From contig NZ_FOJF01000001.1 of NCBI RefSeq assembly GCF_900110995.1, positions 265,199 to 329,198 on the forward strand: a stretch of DNA of 64,000 nucleotides, written 5' to 3'. Below the pieces are notes generated by a model, which was given only the letters and a program-made list of their open reading frames with translations, made no database searches and was not told the DNA's origin. This document shows positions 18,428-27,309 of the stretch, piece after piece. Position 1 is the first letter of the stretch. Each line of letters begins with the position of its first letter. Made by a program: the position numbers and the translations under genes. Source of the DNA: Chitinophaga sp. YR573 (GTDB lineage Bacteria > Bacteroidota > Bacteroidia > Chitinophagales > Chitinophagaceae).

Positions 18428-21400
18428 TCAGAAACCGTATCTAACACCTATCTGTACCTGGTAAGGGTTACCACTTAATGCAGAAACACCTGCATTGGTA
18501 TTCACCGCATACTTGTAAGTATTGGTAGCCGGGTCAAAGCCATTGATGGTATATAAGCTCGTTGAAGTTACATTATGATTTACACCCCATTCCTTATTAA
18601 TAGAATTCAATACGTTGAACATATCTGCAGAAAGTTCAAGATATTGGTTTTTGAACGTCTTTATCTTTTTAGACAGTCTTAAATCCAATACGCCATAGAA
18701 AGGATTCACACCACCATTTCTTTCAGCAATCTTTCCCAGGTTTTTGCGGATATAATCTTTCGCACTGTTTTCTACAAGCGGATTAGCCAGGATCGCATTA
18801 ATACCATCTTTTAAATACTGTGGAGTGGCTTCACCTTTAGGATCGTATACATAAGCAAGGTCATTGCTCGCAACAAAGTCTCCATTCACGTTTCCGTTAA
18901 CAACAAAGGAATAACGTGTACCACTTATACCAGAGAAACGCACACCTACACTAACACCCCAGAAAGTAGGAGCAGTACCATATACAACAATTTTATTCCT
19001 GAACTGGTTATCAGAATAACTCATCTTGCCAAGATCGCGTGGATCATCTTTTACATACTGAACAAGTGTTGCGGTGTTAGCCACGTTACCATTATAAGAG
19101 GTATTGTCCTTACTATCGTTCCAGGTATAAGAGAATGCAATTTCTCCATCTTTAAAGTAGCGGTAACTTCCGTCAACTACAAATGCCATCTGGTTTACCT
19201 TTCCTTTACTTTCCAGTTGCAGTACACGACCTACATCAGTTGTTTTACGACCCTGTGTCCAGTCTACAGAACCATTGGTTGTGTTAATAGTAGAAGCAGG
19301 AACATACACGCCACGATTACCCTCAGCAGCAATACGGAAATAAGGCTGATCTACCATGTTACGATCTAAATAAGTGTAGTTATTACGACCAAAGGTCAGA
19401 TAACCGTTCACACTCATCCTGAATGTTTCTGTAAAGAAGTGTGAATAGGAAGCATTCATTTTATATACCGTAGGAACCTTTGCATCCTTACCATTCATAT
19501 TGATGGTGGCCAGCTTAGGAATATTTGGATTATTAATCAGGTCCATACCCGGAGCGGTTGCAGGATTCTGGCGATATCCGGGGAAGTTAGGAGTAGGTAC
19601 CAGGCTACCTGTCAGATCAACACCCACCAGATGAGAACCATCAAACAACATATTGTTGATCATGGAATAAGGGTTCAGTGCAGAACCTAAGATACCTGCA
19701 CCGAAACGGATAACATCTTTTTTATTCTGTCCAAGGTCCCAGGTTGCCTGGAAACGTGGCTGAACCTGTAAAGTTCTCAGTTTATTAGAAGTATTCAGTC
19801 CAAGCTGATTAAATACGGTCTGGTTGAAATTAGCCTTATTGAGATAGTCCGTATAATCTACACGTACACCTACAGTCACATCAAATCCAGGGAATAAATT
19901 CGTCTGCATTTGTGCATACACATTAGGAGCAAGAATATTAAACTTGATATTATGATTATCTGATAAATAAATATCCCTCGCAAAACGGTAAGGGGTAAGG
20001 TTATCGAAGTTAGTCAGACCCGTAAAATAAAAACGTCCGTTGGTCTCACTTCCATAAATAGAATTCTGATTGGTAAAGGTAAGACCACCACCGAATGTGA
20101 AGTGCGACTTGTCTGTATTATAGTATAAGTTATCTACTAACTGTATAAGATTATTATTGAAATAGTCTCCGCCGTAACGTTGTCCACCCAATTGAATAGC
20201 AGTAGTCACTGTAGAACTATCACTGGCTATAGACTTAATACTTTGTACGATTGCTCTTGGGATATTATCAGCAGGCAGTTGCGGATTGGCAAACATTTTA
20301 TTGTACTCCCAGTAATGCTGCAATTTCAGTTCATTGGTTACATTGGAACTGATGGAAGTACGTAAAGACGCCATCAGACTGTTATTAATACTCTTACGGG
20401 TGCTGTAAACTTCGTAGATGTTAATAGCAGTGTTATCCCCATCTGACTGATTGTCCATATCATAGATAAAATTGTCTCTTACAGTCAACAGGTTTCTACT
20501 GTTCAGCTGCCAGTCAATCCTTCCGAAAACAGCATGCGTATTTTTCTTTTTATCAAACTGCCCGAACTGAGGAGAACTAGCAACACCATACTTGCCTCTC
20601 GCTATAACCAGGAACTGGTCCAGCGTAGCCTGTGTTACGTTATTTCTCTTTTCATCAGCTGCCGATTGTATATTGGCAATATATAACGGGCGTGAATCTT
20701 CCTGATGATCCCATGCTAAGAAGAAATGTGCTTTATCCTTAATGATAGGCCCACCTATTGAAAATCCATACTGATAGGTAGAGAATTTCTGATTACGTTT
20801 TAATCCGTTCAGACCATACTGACTGGATAACCAGTTTGTACGCAGAAACGAAAAAGCGCTTCCCTGTAATTTATTGGTACCAGACTTTGTAACAGTACTT
20901 ACCGTACCACCACCTGCATTACCATAGGTAACATCGTACTGGTTGGTAACTACCTGGAACTCCCTTACAGCTTCCATCGTAATGGAATAAGCGCCGGTAG
21001 GTTGTCCTCCGGAGATAGTACCTCTTGCAGCCATACCATCAATAGTGAAGTTGGTAGCAGATGCCAGCTGTCCGGACAAATTACTTCCACTACTTAATGG
21101 AGAAAGGTCCATCAGTGAGGTGAAGTTTCTTCCGTTCACCGGTAACTTGGCAATATCCCTGGCTGTTACGGCTGTAGCGGCCCCGATATTCTCTATTTTG
21201 TTTTTAAGAGAACCGGCAGAAACAACAACTGCCTGAAGATCAGTTGATTTATCTTCCATTTTAAAAGCTACCTTGATCAGGTCTCCCTGGTTCAATGAAT
21301 AGCCGGTTTGCTTCTGGGTAACCATACCCATTGCTTCAACAGTAACAGTGTAGGGAGAACCCAGTGGTAACTCTTTCAGGAGAAATTCCCCCTTGTCGTT

Positions 21401-21586
21401 AGATACTACTTTTGTTTGAAAACCAGTAGATTCATTTCTTACTGATATAATTGCCCCCGGAAGTGGCGTACCATCCTTCCCGTTAATTTTACCCGAGACA
21501 CCTGCAAGGTTAGTCTGGGCCATTGAATAAAGTGCTGTTAGACAGAAAATAATACTAAAGAACATTCCCTTTTGGCGAATAGGCAT
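18428..21586 (-). CDS. Oar-like TonB-dependent receptor
   Basis: About 1052 aa. The frame is open 17 codons upstream, but the ATG at 21584-21586 (MPIRQKGMFFSIIF..., cleavage after SMAQ) gives a normal signal peptide and was chosen. A carboxypeptidase-regulatory-like domain (GVSGKINGKDGTPLPGAII) comes first. A plug with AAVTARDIAKLPVNGRNF and VREFQVVTNQYDVTYG follows, and then a long barrel ending in VQIGVRYGF. Oar-type receptors often transport peptides or proteins, including quorum or protease substrates. There is no SusD partner; the NPP gene follows by 20 nt. Upstream is the end of the oxidoreductase gene (about 120 nt away). Confidence 0.9.
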   Translation of the reverse strand: MPIRQKGMFFSIIFCLTALYSMAQTNLAGVSGKINGKDGTPLPGAIISVRNESTGFQTKVVSNDKGEFLLKELPLGSPYTVTVEAMGMVTQKQTGYSLNQGDLIKVAFKMEDKSTDLQAVVVSAGSLKNKIENIGAATAVTARDIAKLPVNGRNFTSLMDLSPLSSGSNLSGQLASATNFTIDGMAARGTISGGQPTGAYSITMEAVREFQVVTNQYDVTYGNAGGGTVSTVTKSGTNKLQGSAFSFLRTNWLSSQYGLNGLKRNQKFSTYQYGFSIGGPIIKDKAHFFLAWDHQEDSRPLYIANIQSAADEKRNNVTQATLDQFLVIARGKYGVASSPQFGQFDKKKNTHAVFGRIDWQLNSRNLLTVRDNFIYDMDNQSDGDNTAINIYEVYSTRKSINNSLMASLRTSISSNVTNELKLQHYWEYNKMFANPQLPADNIPRAIVQSIKSIASDSSTVTTAIQLGGQRYGGDYFNNNLIQLVDNLYYNTDKSHFTFGGGLTFTNQNSIYGSETNGRFYFTGLTNFDNLTPYRFARDIYLSDNHNIKFNILAPNVYAQMQTNLFPGFDVTVGVRVDYTDYLNKANFNQTVFNQLGLNTSNKLRTLQVQPRFQATWDLGQNKKDVIRFGAGILGSALNPYSMINNMLFDGSHLVGVDLTGSLVPTPNFPGYRQNPATAPGMDLINNPNIPKLATINMNGKDAKVPTVYKMNASYSHFFTETFRMSVNGYLTFGRNNYTYLDRNMVDQPYFRIAAEGNRGVYVPASTINTTNGSVDWTQGRKTTDVGRVLQLESKGKVNQMAFVVDGSYRYFKDGEIAFSYTWNDSKDNTSYNGNVANTATLVQYVKDDPRDLGKMSYSDNQFRNKIVVYGTAPTFWGVSVGVRFSGISGTRYSFVVNGNVNGDFVASNDLAYVYDPKGEATPQYLKDGINAILANPLVENSAKDYIRKNLGKIAERNGGVNPFYGVLDLRLSKKIKTFKNQYLELSADMFNVLNSINKEWGVNHNVTSTSLYTINGFDPATNTYKYAVNTNAGVSALSGNPYQVQIGVRYGF

Positions 21587-21709
21587 TTTGGTACATTTTA
21601 GTGTGGCATATAAGAATGCACAAATGTCAAATGCCAATGTTACCGGAATCTTACGCCTGCATTAACTTTATATAAAGCAATGCATTGGAATCATGCCTTA
21701 AATGAATAA

Positions 21710-23098
21710 TTAACTATATTTTGTAATAAGATATTTTGAGAGTGCTTCCGTCTGCATCCTTAATTCGGGAATCGCAGCACTTTCCCAGAGTACTCCCTTC
21801 AGATGATTGCCTATAACAAATAAATTATGCTTACAGTTATCATTTGACATCATGACGTTTCCATATTGAGGATGGGCATTTATACCCAAATGAAAAACAT
21901 CAGCGCTAATCAGTCCCCTTTTTTCCAGGTTCCTGAGTAATTCATTCTCTGATAATTGAATGTTGGTTTCTGGTCCGGTGCAATTAATCACTCTTTGTAC
22001 CAGCAAATGTTTTAAAGAACCGCTATCACTAAGTGTAACCTTAACCTGGTCTCCGGCCATACTAACATCAACAATATGCCCCCTATGAATAATTAACTTC
22101 TTATGCTCTTTTATGAATGCATGCATTTCATCGGGAAGCCGGTGTCTGATGCTACCCCATATATGATTCAGATATTTAATAAACCGGTTCCTTTCTTTAA
22201 TACTTAACGACTGCCATATTTTCTGTGTGTGAGGTCGTAAGACATCTATCATACTATAAACAGACTGACCAAGTGTATCTGCTATTTTACGATGTCTGTT
22301 CATGGATGTAACAAGCGTTCGTAATCCGAAATTCTGATTCAGTATTGTTGTCAGGAAGTTAATATCACGATAAGGAGGTGTTGATCCCTTCCAGGGTTTA
22401 AGCTGATAACCATGTGGTGAGACAGTATGAATATTCTGAGCAAATCCATTTTCTGTAAGGCCAATTACTGTGTCAACCATACTTAAACCATTTCCTATGA
22501 TCAGCACATCATTTTCTGTGTTCAGGTTTTCAATACAGTCCTTTTTCCACGGGTTTCCAAAATAATGTTTACTATTTCTAAAAGATGAATTGATATTAAA
22601 AGGGAATCGTGGTTTAGCATTCCCCGTTGCCAGGATTACAAGATCGGTGGTTAAAACCGGAGACTCTTTTAAATGGATATGCAAAAGATCGCCGTCCTCA
22701 ATAATATCATAAGCATAATCATCATAAATTGTAATAGCTGTATTTGCACCTTTTTCCTTTATAGCATCTTCCCATAAACTGCTAAGATAATTTCCGTATT
22801 GTTCCCTGGTTGAAAACGCAGTAGCTATTTCATCATTACTAAACAAAGCATTTGCTTTTAACCATTGTACATAATGATCAGGAATATCAGTGTAGGCACT
22901 CATTCTGCCATTAGGTACATTTAATAGCAGGCTGGAAGTATGCGGAGCATAAGCAACTCCTTTTGCAATTGGATAACCCTTATTAACGATATGAATATGC
23001 AGAGGGAGTGTATCATCCTTCATCAGATTTATTGCTGTCATGATACCACAAAAACCTCCTCCGATAATTGTAATGTTTAACGGTTCCTTCATTCTCAT
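21710..23098 (-). CDS. FAD/NAD(P)-binding oxidoreductase (YdhS/COG4529-like)
   Basis: About 462 aa. The dinucleotide-binding loop IIGGGFCG sits near the N-terminus. The GVAYAP...LLLNVPNGRMSA block is characteristic of the FAD-NAD(P)-binding family PF13454. ATGNAKPRFP (about residue 160) and a second Rossmann loop LIIGNGLSMVD (about 202-211) indicate NAD(P)H use. The frame opens with a GTG at 23104; the ATG at 23096-23098 is preferred, and the one at 23090-23092 is also possible. There is no signal peptide, so it acts in the cytosol. It is the third gene behind the putative RiPP precursor and 61 nt behind the membrane protein. A role in modifying the peptide is only an inference from position. 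Confidence 0.8.
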   Translation of the reverse strand: MRMKEPLNITIIGGGFCGIMTAINLMKDDTLPLHIHIVNKGYPIAKGVAYAPHTSSLLLNVPNGRMSAYTDIPDHYVQWLKANALFSNDEIATAFSTREQYGNYLSSLWEDAIKEKGANTAITIYDDYAYDIIEDGDLLHIHLKESPVLTTDLVILATGNAKPRFPFNINSSFRNSKHYFGNPWKKDCIENLNTENDVLIIGNGLSMVDTVIGLTENGFAQNIHTVSPHGYQLKPWKGSTPPYRDINFLTTILNQNFGLRTLVTSMNRHRKIADTLGQSVYSMIDVLRPHTQKIWQSLSIKERNRFIKYLNHIWGSIRHRLPDEMHAFIKEHKKLIIHRGHIVDVSMAGDQVKVTLSDSGSLKHLLVQRVINCTGPETNIQLSENELLRNLEKRGLISADVFHLGINAHPQYGNVMMSNDNCKHNLFVIGNHLKGVLWESAAIPELRMQTEALSKYLITKYS

Positions 23099-23158
23099 GA
23101 CCACAAAGCGGCAAATTATTAAGCCGGAATCAATATATACTAAATGGTTATGCGAACA

Positions 23159-23665
23159 TTATTTTATCGACGGATCGGGATGATTAATAGATGAAGGTGT
23201 TTTTTCCCAATCTCCTTTTATTTTAAACAACATAATCAGATAAGGGGTTTCCAGCACACACCAACATATGTTAAGAATTAATATGCCATTAAGGCCAGCC
23301 TTTACTAAGTATAGAATATTAATAGAGGAATAACTCAAGAATACTATATCAATGATTGTTATTGTCAATGCAAACAGAATGGCCCATTTTTTTTCAAGTA
23401 AAATAAAAAGGTTGCACAGAAAGCGCAAAGCAGGTAACAACAGGCTTCCGAATGCAGTAACCAGGAGTAAGCCTTTAATGGAACCGACATTGTATGATAT
23501 CTCATGATTTAAAAAAAAGTAAGAGCTGCTTGCCCATGAAAGAAAAGGGAGCAGCATAAAAAACCACACATATATTTTCAGTGCCAATGGCATAAGCCGG
23601 CGACGACGTATCAATGTCTCCTGTATGAAATTGTTGTCGAAAATTGAAGGTTGTTCTTTTGGCAT
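23159..23665 (-). CDS. Four-helix integral membrane protein of unknown function
   Basis: 168 aa. After a charged N-terminus (MPKEQPSIFDNNFIQETLIRR) there are four hydrophobic segments at about residues 27-52, 60-88, 92-112 and 120-148, and a hydrophilic Pro/Ser-rich tail. I do not recognise a family. It is not an ABC transporter permease and lacks protease motifs such as HExxH or a CAAX-protease signature. It sits between the putative RiPP precursor (102 nt upstream, with a terminator in between) and the FAD oxidoreductase. Export, immunity or membrane anchoring are possible but unproven roles. Confidence 0.7.
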   Translation of the reverse strand: MPKEQPSIFDNNFIQETLIRRRRLMPLALKIYVWFFMLLPFLSWASSSYFFLNHEISYNVGSIKGLLLVTAFGSLLLPALRFLCNLFILLEKKWAILFALTITIIDIVFLSYSSINILYLVKAGLNGILILNICWCVLETPYLIMLFKIKGDWEKTPSSINHPDPSIK

Positions 23666-23716
23666 AGGAGATTAGCTTTGAACTTCTAAAGGTATTTGGT
23701 TAACCTTCCCAATTTA

Positions 23717-23746
23717 CAAAAAAATCCCCGGCTTCAGCCAGGGATA
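23717..23746 (-). terminator. Terminator/attenuator directly behind the RiPP precursor gene
   Basis: On the minus strand the stem ATCCCtGGCT/AGCCgGGGAT is followed by TTTTTTT. It lies about 22 nt after the precursor stop and about 50 nt before the membrane protein start, so only read-through would reach the downstream genes. Confidence 0.75.
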
Positions 23747-23767
23747 TAATTTAAAATGTAAATTGAA

Positions 23768-23938
23768 TCACCCTATTACAACATCTGTAACGGTAACCTC
23801 TACTGAGCAAGGATTACATGGGCCGGATGCATAGCTATTACAACGTGCACCGTTAGGTTGTTTCTTGCTACTCAGGGAAGCAATTATTTTCTTGTCTAAT
23901 ACAAGTTTTGGATTTTGAACAATTTTTTTCTTCCTCAT
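23768..23938 (-). CDS. Putative RiPP precursor with Bacteroidota class I lanthipeptide-type leader
   Basis: A 56-codon gene, ATG at 23936-23938, TGA at 23768-23770. The N-terminus is strongly basic (MRKKKIVQNP). Residues 12-22 (LVLDKKIIASL) fit the LxLxKxxIAxL leader motif seen in Bacteroidota class I lanthipeptide precursors. The C-terminal part is Cys/Ser/Thr-containing: RCNSYASGPCNPCSVEVTV (from residue 32), with C33, C41, C44 and S35, S38, S45, T49, T51, ending in DVVIG. There is no GG cleavage site. No LanB/LanC/LanM, radical SAM or grasp enzyme is encoded in the window. It is followed by a terminator, a membrane protein and an FAD oxidoreductase. Alternative: an orphan precursor modified in trans. 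Confidence 0.65.
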   Translation of the reverse strand: MRKKKIVQNPKLVLDKKIIASLSSKKQPNGARCNSYASGPCNPCSVEVTVTDVVIG

Positions 23939-24044
23939 GGCATTTGTGATAGTTTAATGGTTAAGAAATACGAAAATGTCTTTTATTAAATTATGAATAA
24001 TGACTGTAGTATAACAACAGTAAACTCAAATGCTATTTAGGACA

Positions 24045-24080
24045 AGAAAAAAGGCTGCCCTATAGACAGCCTTTTTTTGT
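24045..24080 (-). terminator. Terminator of the secreted HExxH protein gene
   Basis: AAAAAAGGCTG and CAGCCTTTTTTT form an 11-bp stem around CCCTATAGA. On the minus strand it ends in T7 about 16 nt after the stop at 24096. It also separates this gene from the RiPP precursor downstream. Confidence 0.85.
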
Positions 24081-24095
24081 TAATGTGGTATAAAA

Positions 24096-26426
24096 CTACA
24101 TTACAACAAGCTTTTGCGTGGTATTCGTCTTAGTGTTCTTAATTCTCACCAGATATAATCCACTTTTAAAATTCTTTGTATTGATCATATAATTTTTACC
24201 AGTAGTAATAGTCTCAAAAACTCTTCCACCATTCATTGAAATAATAGTGATAACCGTCTTTTCCATTGCAGGATTGATAAATTCAAGTTTCAAATTAGTA
24301 CTCTCCACAACAGGATTTGGGTACATCAAAAACTCAGCAGGATTTACTATCTCTTTCACTTCAGCAACTACGCGGGTACTCTCAAATGAATGATTGCAAT
24401 ACTTGGACCAGTCTATCCCTATTTCACCGGTGGTATCAGTACCAGCTGTTCTGGCACTCGCTAACGTAGCTGAATTATACCATTTGGTGTTAACGCTTGC
24501 TGCGCCTGTAACACCGGTAACTAATCTCAAACGATAATCATAATGAGCTGTACGGGTACTTTCACCATTATAGATGTAATCAGTATTTGTAATAACGGCA
24601 ATGACAACCCCATTTGCAGGAGGAACATCCAGCTTCAAACTACAGGTACCACTTGAAACATACTGGCTATATACAGGTACACCTGTTGTTGAGCGATACA
24701 CCAGCTGACATGTCATATTCGCACCAATTGGTTCAAAGTTAACCGTAACTATATTACCTGTTACTGTCAAAGGAATCTGATTTGCTCCTGACCATCCAGG
24801 TAATGTGCGGGCTTCAGGAGTAAGCAATCCTGCATTGTTTGTAGTTTTAACATATGGAGTAGCAATCCATGCATCAGGATTTAACCAGGAAGGTTGCCAT
24901 TCTGCACCAATTGATTGTCCGAAGTGTCCATTCAATAATGCCAGTACAGCGGTTTTCCATGGACCAAAATCTACCAGTGCTTGTTTAGCACGGTATTCTG
25001 TAATTAATCTGCGCATTTGCGTAGCACCAACTCCGGATGCAATTCCTTCCAGTACGCGGCCGGGTGCATTTCTCCATATCCAGGGTACAGCGCCATCACC
25101 CAATGTATTACCTAAAAATGTTGGGAACGAGCTGCTGTACTGATGTCCACCTAAATAAGTACGCCATGTACAAATCTGCTGATTGCCATTAAACATGTTA
25201 ACTCCTTCTGCTGATGGTCCACCAAAACTACCATCCTGTAACCAACCTGAGTAACACTCAATTGGCATAAAAGGGGCAATGAAATCTGTACCATTCAGAT
25301 CTCCCATCGTATTAAAATTACCAGATCTTCTTGCATCAGCGGTTTGTTGTAACCAAACGTTACCACCTTCCTGAAACCATGCTGACTGCTTTACACCTGG
25401 TAAGTCGGCCAATAAAGCATGAATACCTTCATGTACCATTGCTCCTTTCTGAAATTCCCGGTCACTATAGGTACAGGCAGGATCATAACTGTAAATAGGA
25501 TAATAGGATGCCAGCACCATTGGCCAGCTAACTCCGTTATAGTATATAGAACTTTGCCAGCCACCTAATTCTGTATTGGGTGCATTATCAGTACAAAGTC
25601 CTGAACCATACAGGTACACTGAACTGAAATACCCCTTCTTCGCACGTAAATCCGGAGGCCAGCCCATTTGATCGCGGAAATAGGCAAAGTCTGTATTCAT
25701 TCTTGCAAGCAATGGTGTAATGGCTGCAGTTGTAACCAGTGAATTTTTATTGGGTCCCCAACGGAAAGCCCACCACTGTGAAGATTGCGTTCCAACAACC
25801 TGTGGACAATCATTTAATGCCACAGTAGGAGCTGGTAAACTTGGAAATTCATCTCTGAAATTGTAACTGATGGTAGGAGAATAGGCAGGCCATGTATATG
25901 GTTTTCCTCCTGTAGTAGTATCTACTGTTCCTCCTCCCGTAGTACCAATTACACGCCATTCAAGCATCCCGGTGGATTGGGTAGTGTTCAGCATTGATAC
26001 GCGTATTCTGCTCATACTAACTGATGCTACAGATAGTATGTTAAATGCATTGGTCTGCAATGGTATATTACCGAGGCGAACCCAGGATGTACCATTCCAG
26101 TAGTCTGCATAAGCAGTGGTGGGAGTCAGTACTCCGCCTCCATCATTGAACCAATACACTTCAAGGGAAGTCACCTTATAAGTCTGTGACCAGTCGTACT
26201 GTACCCATTCAGTTGTGTTAGGATTGTTCCAGTTACCATAAGCACCATGCGATTTATCATTAGAATTCGCTGGTGTGAAATTGTCATTTAAGGCTGTAAT
26301 GGTTTCCCAGGGTGATACATACGAAGTAGTGGATGCAGCCTGTGGGGCGATGTTTGTTTGCGCTTTCATTAAAGAGCAAAACAAGATTAATCCTAATGTT
26401 AGGATTGAGAATTTTGTTGTGTTCAT
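24096..26426 (-). CDS. Secreted HExxH protein with F5/8-type domain and T9SS sorting tail (DUF6055-like)
   Basis: 776 aa. A signal peptide (SLMKAQ) is followed by a discoidin/F5-8-type carbohydrate-binding domain (about 24-170; TEWVQYDWSQTYKVTSLEVYW). The central domain (about 185-540) carries VHEGIHALL with the zinc motif H332-E333-x-x-H336, and a possible third ligand E353 in WFQEGGNVW, a gluzincin-like layout. The C-terminus (about 705-776) is a type IX secretion sorting domain: MYPNPV...GGRVFETI...GLYLVRIKN...LVVM. It probably acts as a surface or secreted metalloprotease; DUF6055 is my best family match and catalysis is not proven. It is monocistronic, with a terminator behind it and a 319-nt divergent region before it. 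Confidence 0.75.
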   Translation of the reverse strand: MNTTKFSILTLGLILFCSLMKAQTNIAPQAASTTSYVSPWETITALNDNFTPANSNDKSHGAYGNWNNPNTTEWVQYDWSQTYKVTSLEVYWFNDGGGVLTPTTAYADYWNGTSWVRLGNIPLQTNAFNILSVASVSMSRIRVSMLNTTQSTGMLEWRVIGTTGGGTVDTTTGGKPYTWPAYSPTISYNFRDEFPSLPAPTVALNDCPQVVGTQSSQWWAFRWGPNKNSLVTTAAITPLLARMNTDFAYFRDQMGWPPDLRAKKGYFSSVYLYGSGLCTDNAPNTELGGWQSSIYYNGVSWPMVLASYYPIYSYDPACTYSDREFQKGAMVHEGIHALLADLPGVKQSAWFQEGGNVWLQQTADARRSGNFNTMGDLNGTDFIAPFMPIECYSGWLQDGSFGGPSAEGVNMFNGNQQICTWRTYLGGHQYSSSFPTFLGNTLGDGAVPWIWRNAPGRVLEGIASGVGATQMRRLITEYRAKQALVDFGPWKTAVLALLNGHFGQSIGAEWQPSWLNPDAWIATPYVKTTNNAGLLTPEARTLPGWSGANQIPLTVTGNIVTVNFEPIGANMTCQLVYRSTTGVPVYSQYVSSGTCSLKLDVPPANGVVIAVITNTDYIYNGESTRTAHYDYRLRLVTGVTGAASVNTKWYNSATLASARTAGTDTTGEIGIDWSKYCNHSFESTRVVAEVKEIVNPAEFLMYPNPVVESTNLKLEFINPAMEKTVITIISMNGGRVFETITTGKNYMINTKNFKSGLYLVRIKNTKTNTTQKLVVM

Positions 26427-26430
26427 AAAA

Positions 26431-26478
26431 TAGGTTTTCTTGTTGGGTTTTCTTAGGTTTTTCCTAGGTTTTCTTGTT
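26431..26478. repeat. Direct repeat in the leader of the HExxH protein gene
   Basis: TAGGTTTTCTTGTT occurs at 26431-26444 and again at 26465-26478 with related TTAGGTTT units between. It lies within 60 nt upstream of the ATG, so it would be transcribed as an A-rich leader. The remainder of the 26427-26745 gap holds no gene; apart from the Crp promoter nothing else was recognised. Confidence 0.5.
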
Positions 26479-26719
26479 AGTAAATAGGTTAAAAGGATCT
26501 GTTTTTTTATAGAGAATGTGTATCAGAAAGTACGTGAAATGGGTTACAAGGTTCTTTTATATGGTTTTTCTGAGAGTATTTTCTATATCACGAAACTAGT
26601 TTAATACGGTAGACCTCGTTTCATTTATTTTAACAAACTCTGGCAGGATTTTATCAATCCGGATTATCAATTCGGCTATCTATGCGATATACATTTTTCA
26701 AAAAATATCCTGAATACCT

Positions 26720-26727
26720 TAGCTTTG
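26720..26727 (+). promoter_or_regulatory. Probable -7 element of the Crp/Fnr gene
   Basis: TAGCTTTG matches TAnnTTTG exactly and ends 18 nt before the ATG. The position of the -33 element shows TTTTTC rather than TTG, so the upstream half is weak. Confidence 0.45.
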
Positions 26728-26745
26728 TAACCATCTTTTATAACA

Positions 26746-27309
26746 ATGCATGATAAACTAAGGGAACATATAGAGAAGATAGTACCACTTAGTGATGATG
26801 AGTTTGCATTCGTGTGTACTCATTTTACCATTAAAAAGTTTAAGAAACATCAATTCCTTATTCAGGAAGGTGAGGCTGTAAAGTATTCTTACTTCGTAAT
26901 TTCCGGGCTTTTAAAGCTGGTGCATACCGATGACACAGGAAAGCAGCACATTGTTTCTTTTGCGATGGAAGACTGGTGGGAAAGCGATTTCTATGCCTAT
27001 TATACTCAGACAGAAGCAACAATGTCGCTGGAGTGCGTTGAAGATACTGTGGTCTTCTGCCTATTGCTTGAAGACTACAAAAAGTTATGTGATGGTCTCC
27101 AAAAGATGGAACGTTTCTTCCTTCAAAAAGCGAATTTTGGTTTTATTGCATCACAGCGGCGCATAATATCCTGGTTAACCTCTAACGCGAAAGAGCGTTA
27201 TGAACAGCTCCTTAAACAATCCCCCTCACTTATTCAACGCGTACCCAAAAGTCTCCTTGCTACCTATCTGGGTGTTTCCCGCGAAACCCTGAGCAGATTA
27301 TCTTCTTAG
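26746..27309 (+). CDS. Crp/Fnr-family transcriptional regulator
   Basis: 187 aa. The cyclic-nucleotide-binding beta-barrel covers about residues 12-120 (KKHQFLIQEGEAVKYSYFVISG, then DWWESDFYAYYTQTEATMSLEC). It is followed by the dimer helix and a short winged-helix HTH (RVPKSLLATYLGVSRETLSRL, 165-185). The protein ends immediately after the recognition helix, as is common for Bacteroidota members that lack the last wing. There are no cysteines arranged for an Fe-S cluster, so it is not a classical FNR. It is divergent from the HExxH gene and 92 nt before an exported RidA-like gene, which it may control. Confidence 0.88.
   Translation: MHDKLREHIEKIVPLSDDEFAFVCTHFTIKKFKKHQFLIQEGEAVKYSYFVISGLLKLVHTDDTGKQHIVSFAMEDWWESDFYAYYTQTEATMSLECVEDTVVFCLLLEDYKKLCDGLQKMERFFLQKANFGFIASQRRIISWLTSNAKERYEQLLKQSPSLIQRVPKSLLATYLGVSRETLSRLSS

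Noticed and set aside
21710..23938. Calling the locus a standard class I lanthipeptide cluster
   Set aside because: No LanB dehydratase, LanC cyclase, LanT transporter or LanP protease is encoded nearby; only the leader resembles that class.
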